This document shows, in pieces, positions 42,705-52,600 of a stretch of 55,041 nucleotides of DNA. Within the stretch, counting starts at the first letter, position 1. Each line of letters begins with the position of its first letter. Source of the DNA: Bacteroidales bacterium (lineage in GTDB: Bacteria > Bacteroidota > Bacteroidia > Bacteroidales > UBA10428); contig DATGXG010000060.1 of NCBI GenBank assembly GCA_035299085.1, positions 1 to 55,041 on the forward strand, given 5' to 3'. Below the pieces are notes generated by a model. The model saw only the letters and a list, made by a program, of their open reading frames with translations. It made no database searches and was not told the origin of the DNA. Position numbers and translations under genes: made by a program.

Positions 42705-43595
42705 ATGCAATCCCAAAAACTCTTTAGAATTAAAGAAGTAATAAAACTTTTCTTAATCTTCTTTCCGTTGAATGTATTTTCTCAGACAGACAATGTTGAA
42801 TTGCAACGAATGTATGATGAAGACCAGCGTTCAAGAATGAATAATAATATTGACTGGTCGGTTTTAATTAACCAGGACAAAGAAAGGGAAAAACGGGTAT
42901 ATGAAATGATAAACCAGGGACTGATTATTACAGGTAAGGACTATTACAATTCTGCTATGATTTTTCAGCACGGAAGCGATACCATTGCTTCCACTATGGC
43001 AGTAAAACATATGAGAAAAGCCATAGAATTGGACCCTTCAATGAATAAATGGTTGCTCGCTGCAGCGATTGACAGGGACTTAATGCGAAGGCATAAGCCG
43101 CAGATATACGGAACCCAGTATATAAAAAACAATGGCGAAAAATGGAAACGGTATACCATTGACACTACACAGGTAACCGATGAAGAACGCAGGTATTATA
43201 ACGTGGAAACCCTGGCTGATCAACGCGAAAAGGAACGTGTTTTGAACCTGGTACCGGTTTCTGAATTTTATTCAACATCCGGCTCAATAAGTGAAACCAT
43301 AGATTTGATAAAATCAGAGAACAGCAAAGGAATTAATTCAATTTACAACACCGCTGAAAACGGGCTCAATGATTTTGGTTATGAATTGCTCAATTCCAAT
43401 AAAGAAAAGGAAGCATTGCAAATCTTTATATTGAACACAGAATTGTATCCGAATGCGTTTAATGCGTTTGACAGTTTGGGTGAATGTCTAATGAAAATGG
43501 GTAAGAAAGAAGAAGGAATAAAAGCCTATAAAAAATCCCTGGAACTGAATCCGGGAAATGAAAATGCAAAGAGAATCATTAATGGAGAAAAATAA
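42705..43595 (+). CDS. Secreted TPR-containing protein
   Basis: 296 residues, started at the ATG giving MQSQKLFRIKEVIKLFLIFF, with signal-type cleavage near NVFSQ; the longer frame runs into the repeat array. Residues about 40-240 are helical and charged (DWSVLINQDKEREKRVYEM, HMRKAIELDPSMNKWLLAAA). Residues about 240-292 contain one good TPR pair (AFNAFDSLGECLMKMGKKEE, IKAYKKSLELNPGN). TPRs mediate protein contacts in the periplasm. It precedes an S41 protease by about 110 bp on the same strand. Function is unknown. Confidence 0.7.
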   Translation: MQSQKLFRIKEVIKLFLIFFPLNVFSQTDNVELQRMYDEDQRSRMNNNIDWSVLINQDKEREKRVYEMINQGLIITGKDYYNSAMIFQHGSDTIASTMAVKHMRKAIELDPSMNKWLLAAAIDRDLMRRHKPQIYGTQYIKNNGEKWKRYTIDTTQVTDEERRYYNVETLADQREKERVLNLVPVSEFYSTSGSISETIDLIKSENSKGINSIYNTAENGLNDFGYELLNSNKEKEALQIFILNTELYPNAFNAFDSLGECLMKMGKKEEGIKAYKKSLELNPGNENAKRIINGEK

Positions 43596-43703
43596 ATGCC
43601 TGCCTTATCCGATTATAATTCCATTGGTATAAAGTATGACAAGATAAAGGCCGATTTGTAACCTTACAATAAATCAGTCGTCATATCTGAAAATATAATA
43701 TTC

Positions 43704-44768
43704 ATGTTTTTAAACCATTACATTAAAACATGGATCATTGCGCTATCCACTTTTATTAGTGCAAACGGATTCACTCAAAACAACGATCCTGTTACCAATT
43801 ACAACTATTTTGTAAGAACGCTGAATGAGCATTATGGACTGTTTCCTTATAAGAACATAAACTGGGACTCGTTATGTATGTATTATTCTCAGTATATTAA
43901 CCAGGAGACCTCACCGGATACGCTGTTCTTCACCCTTTGCAGGTTAGCGGGGCATTTAAAAGACAAACATGTATGGATTGACAATGACAACTATGCTTAT
44001 AATTACTCAATAGGTAAAATTGCCTTAACCGCCAGGATGGATTCCATTTTCGGTGCCAGGAAAAAACTGAAGGATTCAGGGACAATAGAACGCACCTATC
44101 TTGATAAGAATTCTTTTACATCGCCAACCTGCAATATAATAGCCGGAAAAATAGACAGCGTAACCGGGTACCTTTCGCTCGACTGGTTTGACGGGAACGT
44201 AAAAAAATGTGATTCGGCAATGAATAAAGCAATGCACAGTATTTCCGGTTGCCAATACCTGGTAGTGGATATACGGAACAATATTGGAGGTACGGATTCG
44301 TCTTCGCTTTTAGTTGCCAACTACCTTGTAAAAACCAATCACTGCTACCAGGTTTCGAAAATAAGGGATAGCAGGGATAAAAGCGGGTATTCCCTGCCCT
44401 TGTACTGGCATACCGATCCAAGACAGGGATCCGGATTTAAAAAGATCGCAGTGCTGATAAACCGCTACACGATAAGTGCAGCGGAAACATTCTGCCTGGC
44501 ACTTAAAGATCAACCGGAAATCCTGTTCATCGGGGAACCGACAGCAGGAGCGTTTTCAGATGCAACCGATGCCATTCTCCCTAACGGATGGCATTTCTCG
44601 TATTCCATAGGTGTTTGGACGGATTGCCAGGGAGTGTTGTGGGAAGGAAAAGGCATTCAGCCGGATTACAGAATAAATAGCATGGAGCCTGAATTGACTG
44701 ATCGGGATGTGTACATTGACCAGGCATTAAAAATCCTCAAAGGCAATTCAATAAAACCACTCCGGTAA
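43704..44768 (+). CDS. Secreted S41-family (tail-specific) peptidase
   Basis: 354 residues with a signal peptide to about residue 24 (ANGFTQ). The peptidase core has the oxyanion segment VDIRNNIGGTDSSSL (about 188-202), the nucleophile Ser258 in YTISAAETF with Glu261, and FIGEPTAGAFSD. There is no PDZ domain between the N-terminal helical region and the core, so it is of the short C-terminal-processing/retinol-binding-like type common in Bacteroidota. It degrades or trims periplasmic or exported proteins. The order TPR protein then protease suggests a scaffold-enzyme pair. Confidence 0.85.
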   Translation: MFLNHYIKTWIIALSTFISANGFTQNNDPVTNYNYFVRTLNEHYGLFPYKNINWDSLCMYYSQYINQETSPDTLFFTLCRLAGHLKDKHVWIDNDNYAYNYSIGKIALTARMDSIFGARKKLKDSGTIERTYLDKNSFTSPTCNIIAGKIDSVTGYLSLDWFDGNVKKCDSAMNKAMHSISGCQYLVVDIRNNIGGTDSSSLLVANYLVKTNHCYQVSKIRDSRDKSGYSLPLYWHTDPRQGSGFKKIAVLINRYTISAAETFCLALKDQPEILFIGEPTAGAFSDATDAILPNGWHFSYSIGVWTDCQGVLWEGKGIQPDYRINSMEPELTDRDVYIDQALKILKGNSIKPLR

Positions 44769-44804
44769 GCCAGGATAAGTATTCATATAAATAAATCCTA
44801 AAAT

Positions 44805-44840
44805 ATGCCAACCATTGTGAAAAAAGGCGATGCCCAATGG
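44805..44840 (+). pseudogene. Truncated 5' fragment of a cupin gene
   Basis: ATG at 44805 reads MPTIVKKGDAQWVN. A 25-bp stretch (44810-44834) is identical to 46936-46960, the start of the intact cupin gene 2.1 kb downstream (in frame, TIVKKGDA). Homology stops abruptly in front of the 3' end of the opposing lipoprotein gene. I read this as the remnant of a duplicated cupin gene cut off by rearrangement. Confidence 0.6.
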
Positions 44841-44874
44841 GTAAACATGAACGAATCTGGATCATGTATCTTCT

Positions 44875-46110
44875 CTATAACTCACTCCAATCGATGCTAT
44901 ATGTATTTCCCAGCAGATCATTATAAAATACTGATACCTTTTTTAAATTTGGAATGCTGATAGGAGTTTCGGGAGTAAATGAATATACGCCTGATACACA
45001 AGTACAACCATTGAGGTCAGCTCCTTCATTTTTTAAGTACGGAGAAGTATAGAACTGATTCATGTTAGCATCTGTGAATTGAATACTTACGTCAGTCAGA
45101 ATATTCACCGGATCAACAGAAGTTCCATTTGGCAATTTGTATTCAAGAGAAATAGAAACAACATTTCCATCATTATTCGTATGCAAAGTAGGCAGAACAA
45201 AAATCTGATTCTGACCCGCCTGATCATTCGAATATTCCATTGTGCAGGTATAGTCATCAATATTTATTGAGTATATCCCTTTTTCAAACAATTTCCCATA
45301 TATAGTTCTTCTTATACCTGAATAGAAACCACCATTGCCATCCGGATTAATGAAGTATGTATAGATATCATTATAAGGATTACCGGTTGGTCCAAACATA
45401 GATATCTGTGTAGGTTTTGAGAATCCCTCTTCACCTTGTAACTCGATCATATAATCTATATTTGCCGTATCAATATCTGACAGAAGTGCAGGCGTGTTGT
45501 TTAATCCCCATTTTGCCGCTTTTACACCGAAACGTGTTTTAATAAATAGCTGCCTTTTATCAAGAACGTCAGGCTTTCCGTCATTATTCGCATCAGTGTT
45601 TTTTGCAAGTGATTCAAAAAATCCATCGATCTCTTTGAGCCTGTTAATCTCATCAGTACTAATAATAATTTCATTACCAAAGGGATCATGTGACGGGATA
45701 ACACTTGTCCCCATGATTGTCAGGTCAGCAAGATCGATTGTAGTATTTTCACCATCCGCTAAATTGCTCAGCGGAAGCAAATTCAGTCCTTTTGCTGAAA
45801 GTGTTCCGATGTATGTATTGTTTGTATCAAGGAAAACAAATGATGTGGCAGTTCCCAACCTGGCACTTGCAGAAAATGCGCCATTGACGATATCTATAAA
45901 TTCAGATCTGAGCATTCCGTTATTAAGATTTACCACAAGCACTTTCTTTGCATCAGAAAGTGGCAGATCTGATGCGGATAGTGATTCTGTACTTTTCGTG
46001 GAACCTTGCGAAATTCTTCCTTTGATAATTATTCCGGTACTTTTTGATTTTTCTTTCTCACAGCTGACAATACCAATCAATATGAGAGTTATGATGATAA
46101 GATTTTTCAT
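44875..46110 (-). CDS. Surface-type lipoprotein of unknown function
   Basis: 411 residues, started at the ATG giving MKNLIIITLILIGIVSC (lipobox Cys17) followed by EKEK, an acidic/charged surface-export-like signal. Residues about 25-130 look like a beta-sandwich (DUF4382-like or Ig-like). A calcium-loop-like DANNDGKPDVLD lies near residue 190. The rest is beta-rich up to a C-terminal segment with the only Cys pair (NGCTC) near 380. It is flanked by repeat arrays on one side and the cupin remnant on the other. Function is not recognised. Confidence 0.65.
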   Translation of the reverse strand: MKNLIIITLILIGIVSCEKEKSKSTGIIIKGRISQGSTKSTESLSASDLPLSDAKKVLVVNLNNGMLRSEFIDIVNGAFSASARLGTATSFVFLDTNNTYIGTLSAKGLNLLPLSNLADGENTTIDLADLTIMGTSVIPSHDPFGNEIIISTDEINRLKEIDGFFESLAKNTDANNDGKPDVLDKRQLFIKTRFGVKAAKWGLNNTPALLSDIDTANIDYMIELQGEEGFSKPTQISMFGPTGNPYNDIYTYFINPDGNGGFYSGIRRTIYGKLFEKGIYSINIDDYTCTMEYSNDQAGQNQIFVLPTLHTNNDGNVVSISLEYKLPNGTSVDPVNILTDVSIQFTDANMNQFYTSPYLKNEGADLNGCTCVSGVYSFTPETPISIPNLKKVSVFYNDLLGNTYSIDWSEL

Positions 46111-46296
46111 GATGGGTTCTTTATTGAAAATCATATTCGCAAATCTTATTATTTATTTTAATATAGGTTATCAAGATAATCATAATTTGAACAGCTGGAG
46201 TAAAGTTTCCAAGAAAATTAGCGTGTCATGCTGGCAAGTACTTGTTAAACATGGTAGTAATTTCTTCTATTCGAACCGGACCATCGGATATCTCAA

Positions 46297-46399
46297 AGCA
46301 CCAGCGGTGCGACATTATGGTAGAATATCTGGTTGCCTTACCATACTCCAAGCACCAGCGGTGCGACATTATGGTAAAACAAAATCTATTTCATAGACC
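46297..46399. repeat. Repeat array 2 (54-bp period, 2 units)
   Basis: Units begin at 46297 and 46351 with AGCACCAGCGGTGCGACATT. The second runs into AAAATCTATTTCATAGACC, as in array 1, and a diverged copy of the sequence after array 1 follows (GATGATCTT). Confidence 0.85.
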
Positions 46400-46455
46400 A
46401 TTTTCATACCAGAGATGATGATCTTTACTATTACCACTTCATATTTTACTGTAAT

Positions 46456-46735
46456 TACATTCGGTAGGTGGCTTCGCCCCCTAACCCCCACTTCATTCTT
46501 TTTCTTGCCAAAAAGAACGAAGCAAGAAAAGGCAAGACAAAACGACCCCCGCCCGCTCTGCCGAAAGGCCCCCCTTCGCTAAGGCTACGGTGGTTAAAAC
46601 AGGAATTTCTAATAACCGGACGACAAGCTCGTTTATAAGAAATTCCATGCCTTTCGACATTCACTGCTTCAGCCCCTCCTCGTTTTGTCATGGCCAGCCC
46701 ACGGTGCTTTGAACTTGGCTGTGCTATAATTTTAT
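46456..46735. other. GC-rich hairpin-bearing intergenic element
   Basis: The segment opens with C-rich sequence (GGCTTCGCCCCCTAACCCCC). It contains a near-perfect 13-bp hairpin (46491-46503 with 46510-46522, CTTCATTCTTTTT / AAAAAGAACGAAG), continues GACCCCCGCCCGCTCTGCCG and then turns AT-rich. An open minus-strand frame (46455-46868) crosses it but begins inside array 3 and is compositionally odd. I judge this a recurring non-coding element or gene relic. Confidence 0.35.
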
Positions 46736-46744
46736 GGTACGAAC

Positions 46745-46862
46745 AGCACCAGCGGTGCGACATTATGGTAGAATATTTGCCAGCCTTATCATACTCCAAG
46801 CACCAGCGGTGCGACATTATGGTAATTAAAATGGAATTGATACCTTTATAATGCTTCGAAAA
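46745..46862. repeat. Repeat array 3 (54-bp period, 2 units) plus flank
   Basis: Units begin at 46745 and 46799 (AGCACCAGCGGTGCGACATT). The 3' flank GAATTGATACCTTTATAATG matches the flank at 42656-42680 with few changes, so the array and its downstream 60 bp were copied as a block to sit upstream of two different genes. Confidence 0.85.
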
Positions 46863-46918
46863 CCGCAAAAAAATGAAAGTAAGTAAGTTATTAATGGAGA
46901 AAATAAATTTCTGCTGCT

Positions 46919-47254
46919 ATGCCCCACCCGATTAAAACCATTGTGAAAAAAGGCGATGCCGTGAAGAAGCAATTCCTTGGAGTCAATTTTGAAGTGCTGG
47001 CCATTGGCAAAGAGTCCATGGTAACAAAGATGCTATTCAAACAGTCTGATTTTGCCCCGTTTCATAAGCATCCCAATGAACAAAGCGGGTATGTTATTTC
47101 AGGCAAATACAAATTGCTATTTGATAATAATGAATACATCCTGGCCGCCGGAGATTCATACTCCATTCCTGCCAATATGGAGCATTCCCTTGAAATAATT
47201 GAACCCGGTGAAATTATTGATGTATTTACGCCGGTGAGGGAGGAGTATTTGTGA
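46919..47254 (+). CDS. Single-domain cupin protein
   Basis: 111 residues forming one cupin barrel. Motif 1 is FAPFHKHPNEQSGYVISGKY (about residues 44-63), with His and Glu as metal ligands. Motif 2 is AAGDSYSIPANMEHS (about 81-95). The conserved GDSYSIPANMEHSL form is typical of small quercetinase/RmlC-like cupins whose substrates are unknown. The gene starts 57 bp after repeat array 3. A fragment of a close relative survives at 44805-44840. Confidence 0.85.
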   Translation: MPHPIKTIVKKGDAVKKQFLGVNFEVLAIGKESMVTKMLFKQSDFAPFHKHPNEQSGYVISGKYKLLFDNNEYILAAGDSYSIPANMEHSLEIIEPGEIIDVFTPVREEYL

Positions 47255-47383
47255 TGTATCTTTAAGGCGAATGGAAAGCCGAGTGTTTATATGCACTTAT
47301 TGTACCGATAACCTTTCCGACCTGCCTAGCATCAAAGGGTATATACGCTTTAAGCATCAGATTAATATTGTATACATTTCAGA

Positions 47384-48517
47384 TCATTTACCAAGATATG
47401 AATTAGCTATATATGATTCGATAAGTTCTTTTTCATAAATTTTTTCGAGCTTATTAAAAACATGTATTAAAATAGGCGTTGAAGGTTTAGAAAGAAACCG
47501 ACCAATAACCGCCAATAATGGTCCGGAAAGGGCTGATATAGCTAATAGAAAATTAGGATTCTTTTGGGCTAAGCCTGCATAAATCAAAGTGGCCGCAGAG
47601 TTGACCATAGAAACAATTGCGCCATTGAGAATAAAGCTATGGCTTATTAAGCTTTTGTTACGCTCATTCTTCAGTTTCTCAAGTTCATCTATAATTTGAT
47701 TAAAATTACTTTCGTTTTGCTCATTTGATTGATTAATCCTAGGACTAAAAAGTTCTCTAAGTTTTTCTGCAAATTTTTTTTCTTGTGTTATAACAGAATA
47801 AAACGATGAGGTTGAAATGCCATCTAAAAATGCAAAGTGACCATCATTAAATAGCTTAGCTAGACAATTGTGTAGTTGAAATTGCTCCTTATTGTAATAG
47901 TCAATATCAATTTTTGGAAATTTTGGAATCTCCTTGTCAAAATAAGTGTATGGATGCAGGGAAAAATCATCAACGATACTTAAAACTGACATCAAAGCAA
48001 AATCAGCATTTGACAATTTAGATATTTCAATATTTTGAAAAATATTTCTTGTTTGGGGATACCACATAATTGGTGGAGGAAGTATTCCAATTGAACCATC
48101 TTTAATAACATTTTCCAATAATAACAAATCACAAGCTATGCCACCTATAAAATCAAAATACCTATAATCATCCTTAATGTCCTTTAATGCCCGAGAAAAC
48201 AAAAAATCCCAAATAACCACTCTATCTCCAATTAAGAAACCAAGTTTTATTAACTTTTGAAAATCGCTAACCATACCATATCCAACTGTTTGTATTAACT
48301 TCTTATCTCTAGTAAACGAAGCAGTGTCCGTTATTGCATCATCAAGTAATGAGCTATTGTATATATCATCAATATCTTTTTTTAAACGCTCTAATGAAAA
48401 AATATTAATTCTTCCAGGAAAGAATATAGGTTGTTCGTATTCATTAGTTTCTATATGAAGTCTTTCTCTTATGGAATTAATATACTTTATTGATATTTCT
48501 GTTACTCTGTCTTTCAT
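47384..48517 (-). CDS. Protein with C-terminal membrane hairpin, AT-rich cassette gene 3
   Basis: 377 residues; residues 1-260 are soluble and helical (DRVTEISIKYINSIRERLHI near the start, later a DIALMSVLSIVDDFSLHPY-like helical segment). Two hydrophobic helices sit near the C-terminus (about 297-320 with SHSFILNGAIVSMVNSAATL, and about 327-346 with FLLAISALSGPLLAVIGRF). The arrangement is that of a membrane-tethered effector or sensor. No family is recognised. Base composition is clearly more AT-rich than the genes before 47,250. It is the last gene of a same-strand trio with gaps of 114 and 129 bp. Confidence 0.65.
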   Translation of the reverse strand: MKDRVTEISIKYINSIRERLHIETNEYEQPIFFPGRINIFSLERLKKDIDDIYNSSLLDDAITDTASFTRDKKLIQTVGYGMVSDFQKLIKLGFLIGDRVVIWDFLFSRALKDIKDDYRYFDFIGGIACDLLLLENVIKDGSIGILPPPIMWYPQTRNIFQNIEISKLSNADFALMSVLSIVDDFSLHPYTYFDKEIPKFPKIDIDYYNKEQFQLHNCLAKLFNDGHFAFLDGISTSSFYSVITQEKKFAEKLRELFSPRINQSNEQNESNFNQIIDELEKLKNERNKSLISHSFILNGAIVSMVNSAATLIYAGLAQKNPNFLLAISALSGPLLAVIGRFLSKPSTPILIHVFNKLEKIYEKELIESYIANSYLGK

Positions 48518-48646
48518 GATAATAATATATGTTGCAATAAGGACATGGTATGTACAGTTGCATGATTCTGAGCGATTATTTGTCTAGTTAGCAGAGGGTA
48601 GCCAAAAGACTGCAACCTCGAGCACAATATCGGCCGAAGGCAATAG

Positions 48647-49489
48647 TTATTTATTAATTATTCTTAGAATATACTTTATCCCATAAGGATTTAGTTCACC
48701 TTTTCTGTTTATATAGTTATTATATTGATCTGAATCTAAAACCAAACCAGTATTATTTGTAATATCAAATCTTAGCTTGTTACTACCTTTTTTGATAAAA
48801 TTTTTAATATTGACCTGATTAAGTTTTAAATATCCTGCAAAATTTCCAATTATATTACAATTTAAAGCTACGAGACACAAATCATCTACAACAAGACTAA
48901 ATAATGCTTCTTCAATTAGTTCAATATTATAATCAATATGAAACTCTTTCTCAAAAGAATAGGAACCACCTTTGGTTGCTTCTTCATCAGTAATTAATTT
49001 AGTGTGGCAAATCCATTTTGAAGATGAAAGTTCAGGAAAAGTGACATAACCCTTCCAATAACCGTTGTCTGAAAATGCAAAAGAGCTTTTCGCTTCTAAA
49101 CGATATGAAGGTGATCCTATAAATTGAGTAGTTTCATCACTTACTATATCAATTACTTTGTTACGGACGGATTTTAAAAAGAAAAAATTCCATCTTCCAA
49201 TTTTGCTTTTGAAGATTATAAGTATCAAGATCAATAAAATTAATAAAGCAAAAATTGGTATATGTACCTTAAAAATGAAAATGTCATAAATTTCCTGAAG
49301 TACCATAGGCATTTTTGGCTTTATCGGTTTTAATATTTCTACAAACACATATAGAAAAAACGCCCAAAAAGCTATAAATCCTTGATTATTGTTGCACCAA
49401 TTTCTAAATTTTCTCATTTGTCTGAATTTTGGTATAATTGTTGTCAACCTTGGCGGTATCTTTAGTTTCCGATTTCGAAGCACTTTCAT
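48647..49489 (-). CDS. Two-helix membrane protein with C-terminal jelly-roll-like domain, cassette gene 2
   Basis: 280 residues. Two transmembrane helices lie at about 36-52 (FIAFWAFFLYVFVEIL) and 75-93 (VHIPIFALLILLILILIIF). Residues about 120-280 are beta-rich and read like a galactose-binding or discoidin-type jelly roll, with VVDDLCLVALNCNIIGNFAG, KKGSNKLRFDITNNTG and LNPYGIKYILRI in the order seen in such domains. It could bind sugar or lipid-linked ligands, or a partner protein, at the membrane. AT-rich like its neighbours. The family is unknown to me. Confidence 0.65.
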   Translation of the reverse strand: MKVLRNRKLKIPPRLTTIIPKFRQMRKFRNWCNNNQGFIAFWAFFLYVFVEILKPIKPKMPMVLQEIYDIFIFKVHIPIFALLILLILILIIFKSKIGRWNFFFLKSVRNKVIDIVSDETTQFIGSPSYRLEAKSSFAFSDNGYWKGYVTFPELSSSKWICHTKLITDEEATKGGSYSFEKEFHIDYNIELIEEALFSLVVDDLCLVALNCNIIGNFAGYLKLNQVNIKNFIKKGSNKLRFDITNNTGLVLDSDQYNNYINRKGELNPYGIKYILRIINK

Positions 49490-49603
49490 ATCAAGTTACA
49501 ATTATTTAATACGAACTGTGCGCCTCGAATAAGCACTGCATCGGCAACTAACTACCACATGTTGGTAGCAGTATTTAAGCAAGGTTCATTTAGTATTTAA
49601 TCA

Positions 49604-52600
49604 TTATTCTAAATCTTTGATATTTCTTTTTGGTAAAATACTATTAGAAACTTTTCTTATAGTACCCTTTCCAGGAGAAGGACTTCCTGTATTATGTTTT
49701 GCCCAGCAAGATTTAATCAAAATTTCTGTTTGTTTCAATTCTTGTTGAATCATATATTTTGTAGAATAATTATCCGATAAAATAGTAAATAAATCACCTA
49801 AATAATAGGAATTTTTTCCAATGCTTTCGATATACATTTGAATTGATTCTTTCCATGTTGCGGGCCTCTCACAACTGATTATTAAAGCAATTATATGCCT
49901 GACTTTTGGATCAGGATATTCAATTAAATATTTGTTTAATAATAGAATAAGTTTATCAGAAAAAAAGTCATCTTTATACCAATTCATAATATTAAAGGGC
50001 ATAGCTATAACAATCTTCTTTAAACATTCACTATACTCTTTCGGAAAATCATCAGTTAATTGAAATCTAGCGCCTCCAACTCCTCCAAAACCATTTTTTG
50101 CTAGAATAGGTGCAATTAACAATAAAACTCTCGTAACTTCATTCCATGCATGAAATATAGATTTGGCTAATTCTTCCTTTAAGACTGATGAAATGAATTC
50201 GCTATTTCTTAATGCCCGCGATGCAGATCTTGTTAAGTCCATAAGGTTCTTAACATCATAATCCTCTAGGAAAGAATGAATTGTTTGATGATATGGTTTT
50301 ATGCTGTCATAATTATTATCTGCAATAACATCTTTTATATCATCTGGTAATCTGGAATTTTTTACTCTAGCTTCTAACTGATCTTGAGTCATGCCCTTAT
50401 TGGTTTCATTCAATGACCATTTGATATTCGTAAACGGGTCAATGTCTTCTTTTAATCCTATTTTCCCATGGACAATTGCCGATAATCGCTCTAATTCAGA
50501 AATAAGCTTTTTTACAACATCTTCTCTAGCACCATCTGTTCCTGAATAAAATTCAATAATTTCGGGGTAGTACACTGAATGTTTTATATCAAACATATAA
50601 TTTGCAAACTCATCCGAAATTTTCATTCTACTTGCAGCAAAGTAATATATCCAATATGAAAATCTAAAACGTAAATTCCCATTGTGATTTACGACAATTT
50701 GAGTGTTCTTTAAAACAGCAAGAAGATCAGAAATATTTGTAGAATTATAATTCTTCTTAGCAAATGGGACAGTTTCCCTAAAAAATTCGTCTTCAGTAAA
50801 GGTTTCTAGATTTCTTCTTAAAAGAAACTCACAAAAATAACCCACTATAAAAGAGCAATTTTGTTCGTCCAATTCATTACCATAAAATAAATTGCCTGGA
50901 TTTTCAAAAATAACTTTAAGTATATAGGTAAAAACTTTCGATCGATTGACAGGTCTGTTCTCAAAATTATTAATAAAAGCAATTAGAATTTGCAAACAAT
51001 TTATAGGTGTTCTATGAATATTTAAATCAATAAGATCAATATTTAGCCTTTCAAGTACTTTGTTTTCTTCAGCAATATGTTGTTTGTTGTTAATATATTT
51101 TACAAGTTTTCTCAACCCCGATCTATCTAGCTCTTTTAAATAAAGTTGTTTAAAACCTTCATGGCTCTCCTCTGAGTCTAATCCATCAATGATAATTGAA
51201 TCGTGAAAATTGGATAAAATAATAAAAGGTATTTCTGGAAATATGTTTTTTACTTTTGCTAATATCTTCGATGCATCTTTCATTGAATTTCGCCAGTTAT
51301 CAAGTAATAAGCACCTTATATATTGTCTATCAACCTCATAACTTAAAATAGCATTATCAATATCAGAAATAGCTTTGGAAAAACTCCAACCTTCGCAATC
51401 AAGATATAACCAAAATTTTTTATTTAATTCCCATGACTTTAGTGATAAATACCTTGCATAACATGTAAGTCCAAATTGAGGTGCGGCGATTATCTGATAA
51501 TTTTGAGAATTATTTAAAATATTTATATAATCGAATTTTTCGCATTTATCTTTTATAAAAGTGGAATTTGGAGGTGAAGTGCTTAATGTCCTTTCAATCC
51601 AATCTGGAGTCTGAGAATAAGATTTCATTGAAATATTAAATTCAGTTTCTAGCCTTTTTGTAATAAAATCGTCTGAAGTAATCTTGTTCTCTACTACAAA
51701 TTCTAAAATTCCAGAGTCAGTACCTGAGAAATCTCTACCAGCCATGAATTTCCTTTGTTTTTTAACCCATTGCCTATATTCTATTCTAACCAAATCAGTA
51801 TCATTAAATGTCAAAATTGAATATCCAAGTGTATCATTTTTATCAGAAAAAAGCTGGGGAGAACATATTTTTATAGACCCATTGTAATTAGTAACAATCT
51901 CCTGATCATGAATATGACCATTTATCAAAATATTTATATCTCTTTTGATCATCGATTTCAGTTCATTTTGTGCCCAATTTGATAAATGTTCAATTGGGTG
52001 ATGCATAAGCAAGACTTTTTTTCTTCCACTAGTTTCACTTATCCACTTATTTATGGAAGTTGTTTCAATTTTCAACTTGCCTTTATCAATTATGCCGTTA
52101 AATCCACCAGATGAACAGAGAGCACTGTTAAGCAAAAAAATGCTTATTTCAGGTACTAAGTTTTCCGAATAGCCATAGAGATTAAAATGTGGTAATTCAA
52201 GTTTCTCATTGCAAAATTTCTCAAATGGGATGAATTTTTTCAATAAAATATTATCGTTTGACTTGATAAATTCATTGAATTCTGATTCAGAATATTCTTT
52301 TGAAATCGTTTCATTATGACTATCAAGATTATTTTCAACGATATTCCTGTTTAAATCATGATTACCTGGTAAACAAAAAATGTTCTTAATATGAACGAAT
52401 TTAACTAAACGAACAATGAAAGCATCATAAAAACTATTATAAATAATTTCATTGCTACCCGCTTTCACAAGATCCCCAGTAATAATGCAATATGTACTAT
52501 CTTTATTTAGATTTGATTCTTTTTCTTTTAGATCATCAAAGAAAGAATTTAGAATAAGTCCTTGATTTTCTGGTTCATTTTTTTCAAAATGAATGTCTGA

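Noticed and set aside
44831..44960. Continuation of the cupin-fragment frame to its stop codon
   Set aside because: After codon 10 the translation runs into the antisense of the lipoprotein gene, so only the first part is counted as gene remnant.
45494..46396. Plus-strand 300-codon ORF
   Set aside because: It is antisense to the lipoprotein gene, Ser/Phe/Val-rich as expected from reversed coding sequence, and ends inside the repeats.
42457..46862. CRISPR-like arrays with about 28-bp repeats and 23-27 bp spacers
   Set aside because: The intervening stretches resemble one another (all end ATACTCCA), only two or three units occur per block, and no cas gene is present.
46455..46868. Minus-strand ORF of 137 codons
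   Set aside because: Its first third is translation of repeat array 3 (the SHRWC segment is repeated) and the rest lies in the GC-rich element; no protein-like features.
49552..49568. Short palindrome CTACCA-CATGT-TGGTAG between cassette genes 1 and 2
   Set aside because: A 6-bp stem without a U tract is too weak to call an attenuator or terminator.
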